A DNA stretch of 64,000 nt from Catalinimonas alkaloidigena (GTDB lineage Bacteria; Bacteroidota; Bacteroidia; Cytophagales; Cyclobacteriaceae), in the NCBI RefSeq assembly GCF_029504655.1, contig NZ_JAQFIL010000001.1, positions 7,288,001 to 7,352,000 of the forward strand, written 5' to 3'. A program made the position numbers and the translations under genes. Below are positions 9,135-17,369 of the stretch, piece after piece; the stretch's first letter is position 1, and every line of letters starts with the position of its first letter. The notes beneath the pieces were generated by a model, which saw only the letters and a list, made by a program, of their open reading frames with translations, was not told the DNA's origin and did no database searches.

Positions 9135-10488
9135 AGCAAAGAAGTTTGTAAAAAACGAAAACCGGGTCAACTGGCATGACCAGTCGCTCTGGCATGTGAG
9201 AGAAAAGCGGGACAAGGCAGTAAACCTCTTTCCGGAGTGGGAGCAACTGCGAGAAAAAGCTTCCCAGATCAAGTCTCACTCGCTTTCCAACCTGGATTAT
9301 TACCTGGAAGAGTTTGAGAAAAACGCGACTGCCAATGGTATTAAGGTGCACTGGGCGAGTGATGCGATAGAGCACAATGAGATTGTGTTCAATATTTTCA
9401 GAGAACATGGCGTCAGGCGCATCGTCAAGAGTAAATCTATGCTAACCGAAGAGTGTCATCTCAACCCTTTTCTGGAAAAACATGGCGTAGAAGTGATTGA
9501 CTCTGATCTGGGAGAAAGAATCGTGCAACTGGCTAAGGAAACACCTTCGCACATCGTAATGCCTGCCATCCATAAAAAAAAGATAGAAATAGATGAGCTT
9601 TTTCAGAAGCATTTGCATACCCGGCCAAGCAACGGAGACGAAAATTACCTGACTGCTGCTGCCCGTGAGCACCTGCGACAAAAATTTATGAAAGCTGATG
9701 CGGCACTTACCGGCGTCAATTTTGGCATCGCTGAAACAGGAGAGTTCGTAGTCTGCACCAACGAAGGAAATGCTGATATGGGTGTGCATCTGACTCCACT
9801 GCACATTGCCAGCATGGGTATAGAAAAGATAATCCCTCGCTATGAAGATTTAGGCGTTTTTATCCGGCTGCTGGCACGTAGTGCTACCGGGCAACACGTG
9901 ACCACATATACTTCCCAGTTTCGTAAGCCGCGCGAGGGGGCGGAGCTCCATATCATTCTGGTAGATAATGGCAGGACCGTACAATTGGGAAGAGAAAAGT
10001 ACCGGAGGTCATTACACTGTATCCGATGTGGCGCCTGCATGAACACCTGCCCGGTCTATCGCCGTAGCGGTGGACATTCTTATCAGTCAGTAGTTCCTGG
10101 CCCGATTGGTTCAATTCTCTCTCCCGGCATTGATATGAAAAAACATGCGTCTCTGCCTTTTGCATCATCCCTTTGCGGCTCCTGCTCAGATGTATGCCCG
10201 GTGAAGATTGATATCCATAAGCAGCTTTATTCCTGGCGGCAGGATATCACCAGAGAAGCCAATGAAGAGCCTGCCAAGAAATTTTCCATGAGATTTGCCG
10301 GATGGCTGTTCACCCATCCCAATCTTTATAAGAAGGCAGGAAAGTTTGGAAGAAAGGCACTGAAAATACTACCCCGTTGGATGATATATAACTCGCTCAA
10401 TGCCTGGGGCAAGCAGCGCGAAATTCCAGAACCGCCAAAGCAAAGTTTTCAGGAATGGTATCAGCAAAACAGACAAAAAAATGGGTAA
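9118..10488 (+). CDS. lutB: Lactate-utilisation iron-sulfur protein B
   Basis: A 456-residue LutB/LldF protein, the ferredoxin-like and LUD-domain subunit of the L-lactate oxidation complex that feeds electrons towards the respiratory chain. The N-terminal two thirds is the LUD domain, with the TGVNFGIAETGEFV segment near residues 198-211. The C-terminal third carries two 4Fe-4S sets: Cys301, Cys304, Cys307 and Cys311, then Cys353, Cys356 and Cys360. Length is in the normal range. It overlaps lutA by 17 bases and lutC by 8, the tight spacing of an operon with translational coupling. Confidence 0.93.
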   Translation: MSHPSEAKKFVKNENRVNWHDQSLWHVREKRDKAVNLFPEWEQLREKASQIKSHSLSNLDYYLEEFEKNATANGIKVHWASDAIEHNEIVFNIFREHGVRRIVKSKSMLTEECHLNPFLEKHGVEVIDSDLGERIVQLAKETPSHIVMPAIHKKKIEIDELFQKHLHTRPSNGDENYLTAAAREHLRQKFMKADAALTGVNFGIAETGEFVVCTNEGNADMGVHLTPLHIASMGIEKIIPRYEDLGVFIRLLARSATGQHVTTYTSQFRKPREGAELHIILVDNGRTVQLGREKYRRSLHCIRCGACMNTCPVYRRSGGHSYQSVVPGPIGSILSPGIDMKKHASLPFASSLCGSCSDVCPVKIDIHKQLYSWRQDITREANEEPAKKFSMRFAGWLFTHPNLYKKAGKFGRKALKILPRWMIYNSLNAWGKQREIPEPPKQSFQEWYQQNRQKNG

Positions 10489-11062
10489 AGCAGAGATTCT
10501 TAAAGCCATAAAAAAGAATAAACCTGAAAAACTCCCCATACCGTCTCTGGACTTTCCGTCATCTAACGGACAAGACTTAAAAACCCTTTATGAGGAAAGA
10601 CTAACTGCCGGAGGCGGTGAAGTAATCTCCGCAAAGGATAAAGCAGAGGCAGAAGCGATCGTCAAAGAACGTATGGGGGATTACAAGTTTGTGGCCGGTG
10701 CATTTGAAGCTCTCAATACGATTGATTTATCGGCCATCCGTGATCCGCATGAACTGGAACTGCTAGACCTGGCTGTTTTTGAGGGAGTATTGGGCGTAGC
10801 TGAGAATGGTGCCATCTGGGTCAATGAAGAAGTTTTAGTTCATAGAGCGGCACCCTTTATTACACAGCATCTTGTGCTGTTCATCCGAGAAGACCAGCTG
10901 GTAGATAAGATGCACGAAGCTTACAAAAGGCTACGCGCACATGATTACGGGCATGGTGTGTTTATTGCCGGACCTTCCAAAACAGCTGATATTGAACAAT
11001 CACTTGTCATTGGTGCCCACGGCCCCAAAAGCCTACTGGTCATTATGCTACCACCCGCATAA
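10481..11062 (+). CDS. lutC: Lactate-utilisation protein C (LUD domain)
   Basis: A 193-residue LUD-domain protein, the small subunit of LutABC. It shows the NGAIWVNEE and GPSKTADIEQSLVIGAHGP segments typical of the C terminus of this family. The chosen ATG at 10481 overlaps the lutB stop; a longer frame starting at 10400 would lie inside lutB and adds unrelated residues. It is the last gene of the operon, with a hairpin just after the stop. No lactate permease or LutR regulator is next to it. Confidence 0.88.
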   Translation: MGKAEILKAIKKNKPEKLPIPSLDFPSSNGQDLKTLYEERLTAGGGEVISAKDKAEAEAIVKERMGDYKFVAGAFEALNTIDLSAIRDPHELELLDLAVFEGVLGVAENGAIWVNEEVLVHRAAPFITQHLVLFIREDQLVDKMHEAYKRLRAHDYGHGVFIAGPSKTADIEQSLVIGAHGPKSLLVIMLPPA

Positions 11063-11095
11063 AAAAAGCCTACCATTATCAGGCAGGCCTTTTTG
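11061..11095 (+). terminator. Terminator of the lut operon
   Basis: A stem of about a dozen pairs with one bulge and one mismatch, flanked by A and T tracts (AAAAAAGCCT and AGGCCTTTTT), begins at the lutC stop. It lies between convergent genes and could serve both strands. Confidence 0.6.
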
Positions 11096-11122
11096 CGCAC
11101 TTATGAGAATTCGTAATGTCAG

Positions 11123-11665
11123 TTATGAAGTAGTCCCATTCTTATCAAGCCTAATAACATGGGCGGGAGAATCATCAGAAAGCTGAAACGTATGGCGATT
11201 ATTCGCTGCTCCCTCCTTTTTTTTATGATAAATGTCCGCGATAACCGCTTTGACACTAAAAGCCTGAGGACTGCCGATATCGGTTCGGAGTATCCAAGGG
11301 GCATAGCGCTCCATCAGCTCATGCCAGTGAGCATCGATATCTTCAGTGTACTCCTCTATAGCTTCAGTAGGCATGTCCGTTCCCTTTGCCCGGCTCGGAA
11401 CAGCATATAAATCCCAGTGAATGAATATGTCCAGCTTTGCATCCTGATACCATGCCGGTAAAGGGTGTTGAGAGGTAGAGGTTTCAGTTGGTGGGAATGA
11501 AATGCTTGTAGATACAAAAGATTCTTCCTCCTTATTTTGTTGTGGAGTAGAGCTGGTATGGCTTAGACAGCTAACTACAAAAGGTAAAATTAATCCAGGC
11601 ATGGCAGGGTTTAGCTTAGAATGCTTGAGTACACTCAAAGGCTTAATTAAAGCCATAATAACCAA
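11123..11665 (-). pseudogene. Internally deleted GH29 alpha-L-fucosidase remnant
   Basis: The 180-residue frame begins with a lipoprotein-like leader (PGLILPFVVSC) and then shows the GH29 entry motif WYQDAKLDIFIHWDLYAVPS. Directly after about 25 residues it jumps to HWHELMERYAPWILRTDIGSP. That resembles the much later nucleophile region of the family (ELxxRYxPdxLWxD), followed by an ADIYHKKKEGAANNRH segment like the family's AxYYNxxPxGVVNxR. Some 120-150 residues of the barrel between these motifs and the whole C-terminal part are missing against a usual 430-500 residues. I infer a decayed gene with an in-frame internal deletion and a 3' truncation. The GH29 assignment rests on these motifs alone. 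Confidence 0.6.
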
Positions 11666-11853
11666 TAAAAAACAAATCTATACTATTGGGTGAAAATTTG
11701 TAAAGAAATAATCAAAATAGTATAAATATCGTTTATTAATAAAAAAAGAGTCTGCTTTAGTTATAATATTAAAAATTTTAAAAAATAAAGCCAAAGAAAG
11801 TGCGTAATCATAAACTACCAGAAATGTTGTTTTTTTAATAACATTGGTACTGC

Positions 11854-11875
11854 CAGCCTTGAGCGAATAAGGCTG
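11854..11875. promoter_or_regulatory. Inverted repeat upstream of the HPPD gene
   Basis: CAGCCTT (11854-11860) and AAGGCTG (11869-11875) form a perfect seven-base inverted repeat with an eight-base spacer, 53 bases before the ATG of the dioxygenase gene. Position and symmetry suit an operator or a leader hairpin. The rest of 11666-11928 is AT-rich with no gene. Confidence 0.35.
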
Positions 11876-11928
11876 TATTTTGGATAAGTATTTACTTTTT
11901 AAACTTTCAACATAAACCTAAGGAGTAT

Positions 11929-13062
11929 ATGCATACGGAATCCTCTTTATCTGAAAAAATTACTGCCGAAAAAGATATTTTACCCATACAAGGGACTTAC
12001 TATGTGGAGTTTTATGTGGGTAATGCCCGGCAGGCTGCTTATTACTATCATTATGTGTTTGGTTTTAACATTACTGCTTACCGTGGTCCGGAAACCGGGC
12101 ACAAAGAGTCGGCCAGCTATCTTTTGGCTCAGAACAAACTTCGTTTTATCCTGACTTCTCCCCTTACTCCGGACAGTCCGACCGCCGATCATATTCACCG
12201 ACATGGAGACGGGATTAGAGACATTGCCCTCTGGGTAGAAGATGCTCGCAAATCTTTTCGAGAAACAGTAAGCCGTGGAGCCCAGGCGGTACATGAACCT
12301 TATACGCTCAAAGATGATGATGGAGAAGTGGTGATGGCTTCTATCGCTACTTATGGAGACACTATTCACACATTTGTAGAAAACCGTAAGTATAAGGGTT
12401 TATTTCTCCCGGGCTTCCGCCCCTGGAAAAATGAAAACCTGACAAATCGCTCAGTAGGACTAAAGTATGTGGATCATATGGTCGGTAATGTAAATCTGGG
12501 CGAAATGAACAAGTATGTGCAGTTCTATGCCGATGTGATGGGCTTCAAGCAGCTGGTCTCTTTTGACGACAAAGATATTTCTACCAAGTATACCGCCCTG
12601 ATGTCTAAGGTGATGTCTAATGGCAATGAGCGCATCAAATTCCCGATCAACGAACCGGCGCCCGGCCTGAAAAAGAGCCAGATTGATGAGTACCTGGAAT
12701 TTTACAGAGGCCCGGGCGTGCAGCATATCGCTATTGCTACCGACAACATTATTCAGACAGTCAGCCAGCTAAGAAATAACGGGCTGGAGTTTCTCAGAGT
12801 ACCTGATAATTATTACGACACATTAAAGGAAAGAGTAGGCGACATTGAAGAGCCGATAGAAGAACTCCGAAAGCTGGGCGTGCTGGTAGACCGGGATGAT
12901 GAAGGCTATCTGCTGCAAATTTTCACCAAACCAGTGCAGGACCGACCCACCCTATTCTATGAAATCATCGAACGTAAAGGTGCTCGCTCATTCGGCAAAG
13001 GTAACTTCAAAGCCCTGTTTGAGGCGATTGAAAGAGAGCAGGAACTTCGTGGCAACTTATAA
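11929..13062 (+). CDS. hppD: 4-hydroxyphenylpyruvate dioxygenase
   Basis: A 377-residue Fe(II) enzyme that turns 4-hydroxyphenylpyruvate into homogentisate, the second step of tyrosine breakdown. It has two vicinal-oxygen-chelate halves. The expected iron ligands are His183 (YVDHMVGN), His266 (GVQHIA) and Glu345 (FYEIIER), and the C-terminal GKGNFKALFEAIEREQ helix is complete. It is the first gene of the aromatic catabolic cluster. The next dioxygenase gene, at 13520, is separated by a broken four-helix-bundle gene that probably inserted later. Confidence 0.96.
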   Translation: MHTESSLSEKITAEKDILPIQGTYYVEFYVGNARQAAYYYHYVFGFNITAYRGPETGHKESASYLLAQNKLRFILTSPLTPDSPTADHIHRHGDGIRDIALWVEDARKSFRETVSRGAQAVHEPYTLKDDDGEVVMASIATYGDTIHTFVENRKYKGLFLPGFRPWKNENLTNRSVGLKYVDHMVGNVNLGEMNKYVQFYADVMGFKQLVSFDDKDISTKYTALMSKVMSNGNERIKFPINEPAPGLKKSQIDEYLEFYRGPGVQHIAIATDNIIQTVSQLRNNGLEFLRVPDNYYDTLKERVGDIEEPIEELRKLGVLVDRDDEGYLLQIFTKPVQDRPTLFYEIIERKGARSFGKGNFKALFEAIEREQELRGNL

Positions 13063-13080
13063 CAATGAACAATTAGCAAT

Positions 13081-13451
13081 GTGCAATTGACTTTTGACAG
13101 CAATGAGAGAAAAAATCCTGTGCAGGAGAAGTCATTTGCTTTTGCTATGCGCATTGTTCGTGTATATCAACATTTAGTTAAAGAACAAAAGGAACTTGTG
13201 CCCTCCAAGCAGTTGATAAGCTGTGGAACAAGTGTGGGAGCTAAGGTAGAAGAAGGAATCGGAGGAATATCTAAAAAGATTTCCGGGCTAAGTAATCCAT
13301 TGCCTATAAAGAAGCACGGAAGGCCAAGTACTGGTTAAAGGTATTAAAAGCTACTGATTACATTGATGAAAAAGCCTATGAGTCTTTAATGAAAGACTGT
13401 GAAGAATTGCTCAAACTACTATTTGTCATTATCAAAAACTCAAAAGAGTAA
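13081..13451 (+). pseudogene. Broken four-helix-bundle (S23/IVP) gene
   Basis: The first frame, from a GTG at 13081, reads NPVQEKSFAFAMRIVRVYQHLV and CGTSVGAKVEEGIGG. These are typical of the S23 four-helix-bundle family found as 23S rRNA intervening-sequence proteins or free genes. It goes out of frame near the A run at 13273-13277, where one A appears to be missing. The next frame carries the rest of the family pattern, SIAYKEARKAKYWLKVLKATDYI, to a stop at 13449-13451. That second frame has a TAA at 13293-13295 where a leucine TTA is expected. Two independent lesions make real decay likely. The gene splits two dioxygenase genes of one pathway. Confidence 0.8.
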
Positions 13452-13519
13452 GAACAAAAGACTTTAACTATCTCCCGGAAATTGTTAATCGTTCACTGCA
13501 CATTGAAAATTGAAAAGAA

Positions 13520-14677
13520 ATGGCTTACTACATACAGCGCGGAAAGGTTCCGCCCAAACGACATACCCAATTCAGAAAAGAAGACGATTCGCTCTATTAT
13601 GAGGAGGTGATCGGAGCGGAAGGCTTTAGCGGCATTTCTTCTATTGCCTACCACATTCATCCCCCGACCTCTATTGAAAAAGTAGGTGAGACAAAGGAAT
13701 ATGCGATACAATTTGCCGACAGCAAAAATATGCAGCACCGTCACCTGAAAGGTGCCAGCCTTTCTTCAGGAGGTGATTGGCTGAGCGGACGTAAGTACAT
13801 CATGGGCAATGAGGATGTAAAACTGGCCATCTGTCAGCCTACGGAAAATATGAATTACTACCTCCGCAATGCTTCCGCCGACGAACTGGTGTATGTACAT
13901 GATGGAGAAGGTGAATTGTGGAGCCCCCTGGGAAAAGTAAAATTTACGGCTGGCGACTATGTGCATGTTCCCCGGACCATTACCCACCAGTGGAAAATTA
14001 ATCTGGACAAGCCCAGCCGCTTTCTGGTGATAGAGAGTAATTCTGAAGTACGTTTTCCCAAAAAGTACCGCAATCAGTTTGGACAGCTTTTGGAGCATAG
14101 TCCTTACTGCGAGCGGGATATTAAAGCACCACAGGCCATTGAGCCTATAGATGAAAAGGGTGAGTTTGAGGTCAAAATCCTGAAGCATGGACAATTGCAT
14201 AGCTTCCTCTACTCCTACCATCCTTTTGATGTGGTGGGTTGGGATGGTTATATGTATCCTTATGCCATCTCCATTCATGACTTTGAGCCTATCACCGGGC
14301 GTATCCATCAGCCGCCTCCGGTACACCAGATGTTTGAAGCGCGTAACTTTGTGGTCTGCTCCTTTGTCCCTCGTCTGTTTGACTACCACCCTAAGTCTAT
14401 TCCTGCGCCATACAGCCATTCCAACATAGATTCCGATGAGGTGCTGTTTTATGCGGAAGGAGATTTTATGAGTCGCAAAGGGGTAGAGCGGGCTTCTTTT
14501 ACCCTGCATCCCGGCGGCATGCCGCATGGACCACATCCGGGAACGGCAGAAGCCTCTATCGGCAAGAAAGGAACCGAAGAACTGGCGGTGATGGTAGATA
14601 CTTTTCGACCGCTAAAGCTCACGCAACAGGCATTAGAGATAGAAGATCAGGCATACATTTATTCATGGAAAATTTAA
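13520..14677 (+). CDS. hmgA: Homogentisate 1,2-dioxygenase
   Basis: A 385-residue cupin-type iron enzyme that opens the homogentisate ring to maleylacetoacetate. Recognisable segments are YYLRNASADELVYVHDGEGE, GDYVHVPRTITHQW, the PPPVHQMFEARNFVVCSFVPR stretch and the HPGGMPHGPHPG motif that supplies iron and substrate contacts in the family. It belongs with the 4-hydroxyphenylpyruvate dioxygenase and fumarylacetoacetase genes on the same strand. No maleylacetoacetate isomerase gene is in the window, so that step is either encoded elsewhere or handled without it. A 256-residue open frame on the opposite strand is a shadow. Confidence 0.94.
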   Translation: MAYYIQRGKVPPKRHTQFRKEDDSLYYEEVIGAEGFSGISSIAYHIHPPTSIEKVGETKEYAIQFADSKNMQHRHLKGASLSSGGDWLSGRKYIMGNEDVKLAICQPTENMNYYLRNASADELVYVHDGEGELWSPLGKVKFTAGDYVHVPRTITHQWKINLDKPSRFLVIESNSEVRFPKKYRNQFGQLLEHSPYCERDIKAPQAIEPIDEKGEFEVKILKHGQLHSFLYSYHPFDVVGWDGYMYPYAISIHDFEPITGRIHQPPPVHQMFEARNFVVCSFVPRLFDYHPKSIPAPYSHSNIDSDEVLFYAEGDFMSRKGVERASFTLHPGGMPHGPHPGTAEASIGKKGTEELAVMVDTFRPLKLTQQALEIEDQAYIYSWKI

Positions 14678-14764
14678 CTAGTCAATCGTCCCTGGTCATT
14701 TGCGTTGATTTTTAGAGAAAAGGCATGACAAATTACCGGAGACTACTGACTACAGACAAAAAAT

Positions 14765-16030
14765 ATGAAGAAGCTATTAAAAGAGTTTGAAGAGCGGAAA
14801 CCTGAGATCGTATTTGAATGGAATGATCCTGAGACAGAAGCCGAAGGTTGGGTAGTCATTAACTCATTAAGAGGAGGGGCTGCCGGTGGAGGTACGCGCA
14901 TGCGCAAAGGTCTGAACCGCCATGAAGTAGAATCGCTGGCCAAAACCATGGAAATCAAATTCACCATCTCCGGCCCTGCAATTGGAGGTGCTAAATCAGG
15001 CATCAACTTTGACCCGGATGATCCCCGCAAAGATGGGGTGCTGCGCCGCTGGTACCGTGCTGTGACTCCGCTGCTGAAAAATTATTACGGGACCGGAGGT
15101 GATCTGAACGTAAATGAAGTAGAGGAAGTCATTCCCATCACCGAAAGCTACGGGCTGTGGCATCCGCAGGAGGGCATCGTCACCGGACACTATCTGTCTT
15201 CCGATCCGCAAAAGATCAAACAACTGGGACAACTCCGACAGGGTGTTTCCAAAAAGCTGGAAGACTCACATTTTACACCTTGCCTGGCTCATAAATATAC
15301 AGTCGCGGATATGGCTACCGGCTATGGTGTGGCACAGTCCGTCATCCATTACTATGATTTGTGGGAAGAAAAAATAAGCGGCAAAAGAGCCATTATACAG
15401 GGTTGGGGAAATGTAGGGGGGGCTGCTGCCTATCATCTGGCAAAATATGGCATACAGATCGTAGGTATCATTGACCGCAATGGCGGACTGATCAAAACTG
15501 AAGGCTTTCACTTTGAGGAGATACGGGACTTGCTGCTGAACAGAGTGCAGAATACTCTGACCGCAAAGAGCCTGTTATCTTTTGAAGAGGTCAATGAAAA
15601 AATCTGGCAGGTAGGTGCGGAAGTGTTTATCCCTGCCGCTTCCTCCCGTCTGGTGACGCAGGAACAGCTCAACAGTATGATTGAGTGTGGGCTGGAAGTT
15701 ATTGCGCCAGGCGCTAACGTCCCTTTTAAAGATCAGGAAATCTTCTTTGGTCCTATCGCAGAATATGCCGATCAGCACATTGCCCTTATTCCTGATTTTG
15801 TTGCCAACTGTGGGATGGCAAGAGTATTTGCCTACCTGATGGAAAGCGAAATTGAAATCACCGATGAGGCTATCTTCAGGGATGTGTCACAAACCATCCG
15901 CGAAGCGCTGGAAAAAATTCACCAGCAGAATCCCCAGTCTGTGAATATCGCCAAAACCGCTTTTGAAATCGCCCTGAAAGAGCTGCTGCAGAAAGATCAA
16001 CATGACGAAAAAGAAATATTGATGAGGTAA
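14765..16030 (+). CDS. Glu/Leu/Phe/Val dehydrogenase family protein
   Basis: A 421-residue amino acid dehydrogenase that should deaminate an amino acid oxidatively with NAD(P). The N-terminal substrate domain has RGGAAGGGTRMRKG, KFTISGPAIGGAKSGI (catalytic lysine region) and GTGGDLNVNE with the catalytic aspartate region. The C-terminal Rossmann domain has GWGNVGGAAAYHLAKYG near residues 218-234. The KSGI segment replaces the KGGI of classical glutamate dehydrogenases. Its place among tyrosine-catabolic genes suggests phenylalanine, leucine or glutamate as substrate, which sequence alone does not settle. Confidence 0.85.
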   Translation: MKKLLKEFEERKPEIVFEWNDPETEAEGWVVINSLRGGAAGGGTRMRKGLNRHEVESLAKTMEIKFTISGPAIGGAKSGINFDPDDPRKDGVLRRWYRAVTPLLKNYYGTGGDLNVNEVEEVIPITESYGLWHPQEGIVTGHYLSSDPQKIKQLGQLRQGVSKKLEDSHFTPCLAHKYTVADMATGYGVAQSVIHYYDLWEEKISGKRAIIQGWGNVGGAAAYHLAKYGIQIVGIIDRNGGLIKTEGFHFEEIRDLLLNRVQNTLTAKSLLSFEEVNEKIWQVGAEVFIPAASSRLVTQEQLNSMIECGLEVIAPGANVPFKDQEIFFGPIAEYADQHIALIPDFVANCGMARVFAYLMESEIEITDEAIFRDVSQTIREALEKIHQQNPQSVNIAKTAFEIALKELLQKDQHDEKEILMR

Positions 16031-16089
16031 GTGCCGGGATATTTTGAAAAGCTAGAGTTGTCAATAAGTATTTGCATTTCAGTGCGTTG

Positions 16090-16217
16090 GCCGGAATATC
16101 CGGCGGGCGAGTGGTAGCATGTACGTTGAAGCGTTCGGAGATTTCCAGCCTGGAGGGCTAGACTTTTTTGACGGTCCGCCGCTGCGGTTACTTTTTGTGG
16201 CAATGACAAAAAGTAAC
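16090..16217. repeat. Hairpin-rich intergenic segment, candidate dispersed repeat
   Basis: Within 130 bases there are three inverted repeats. GCCGGA/TCCGGC lies at 16090-16104. A short CCGC/GCGG pair lies near 16177-16187. A perfect 12-base stem, GTTACTTTTTGT at 16187-16198 with ACAAAAAGTAAC at 16206-16217, has the loop GGCAATG. The segment is GC-rich and sits between two genes next to AT-rich foreign-looking DNA. From memory, hairpins of the GTTACTTTTTG type recur in Bacteroidetes genomes, but copy number could not be checked here. Confidence 0.4.
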
Positions 16218-16325
16218 AAAGCGATTAACTTAAGGGTAAAATAAAAGTTCGTAAGTAGCAATTATCAAAACCATACCCTTAATAATGCTCTAGTAAAAAA
16301 CATTATTAGCAATATAATTAGGAAT

Positions 16326-17263
16326 ATGACTTTATATGAAGAGTATGTTTCTGGCTGGAAAGAGTTTGAGGCGAGACTATATACCTTTAATGAAAATACA
16401 AGGAAAAAGGTTGTAAATAGACTTAGAAAAGAAACGGATAGAATGAACTTTCTATCCCTAATTACCGAAGTTAATTTCAGTTTATTATGTACTCAAAATG
16501 CCGTGTCTATTGAATATGAAAAAAATATAAAACAGGGAATAAAGAACAGGCGCCAGACTGGACGTTTGATTTAAATGGGTAAATAATCATTAGTGAAGTT
16601 TTAAGGCTTAATCCTTCACAAAAAGATCAAGATAGAAATGACTTTGAAAAACAACTTATTGATCAAATTAAACAGATAGAGGGTAATTACTATTTGGCGA
16701 TAGATTATAAAAATGAATATTTCCAACCAACTGATTATGATCTGGAGCAGATAATTAAAGAATTGATGTTATGGTTTTCAGAAAAAAAGAGTTTGTTAGA
16801 TCATATTACCTTGCTTGATAATTTTACTTTCACAGTTGTAAAGGTTAATACCAGTCATAAAAAAATTCTTGCAGTAGGTAATTTTAACTCGATAAACATT
16901 GATAATCGAAGAATAGAATCCAGTAATAGCGAGTTTTATAAAAAAATTGATAAATATGCTGAATTGATTGAATATACGAGAATGCCATCTATCATCAGCC
17001 AAAATTTAGATCCTGATAATGGAATGGATACAGATAATGTTTACTCATTCTTATATGGGAAAAGTGTATATAATAATATAATTAACTCTGAGTATACTGA
17101 TCACATATCTGGGCTATTTTATGACAATATAAACGCTAAGAAGTATCTTAGTGGAGTGATGTTAAAACACCATAAAGCTTATACATTCTTTTATAACTAC
17201 TCTAAAGAAAACAAACTAAATATTGCCAATCGATACTTTTTTGAAAAATTTAAGTACAAATAG
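16326..17263 (+). pseudogene. Disrupted AT-rich gene of unknown function
   Basis: A single protein of about 312 residues appears to be spread over two frames. The first frame starts at the ATG at 16326 (MTLYEEYVSGWKEFEARLYTF) and runs correctly to about the A7 run at 16519-16525. Removing the effect of one missing A joins it to EYEKKYKTGNKEQAPDWTFDLNG, then an in-frame TAA at 16580-16582, then IIISEVLRLNPSQKDQD and on to 17263. The PDWTFDLNG...ISEVLRLN pattern is common in uncharacterised proteins; I assign no function. Base composition is clearly more AT-rich than the flanking catabolic genes, which points to transfer. Confidence 0.7.
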
Positions 17264-17369
17264 TTCTAGTAACATTCAGCAAATATCTCTGTTAGAAAGC
17301 CACTACATTGCTTGCCTTTGTTGTAAAAGCCGCAGAAGAATCTTTTTAGCCTTTTAAAAAATCATTTTT

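Noticed and set aside
13766..14536. 256-residue minus-strand open frame
   Set aside because: Antisense to homogentisate dioxygenase, whose motifs are complete; no independent support.
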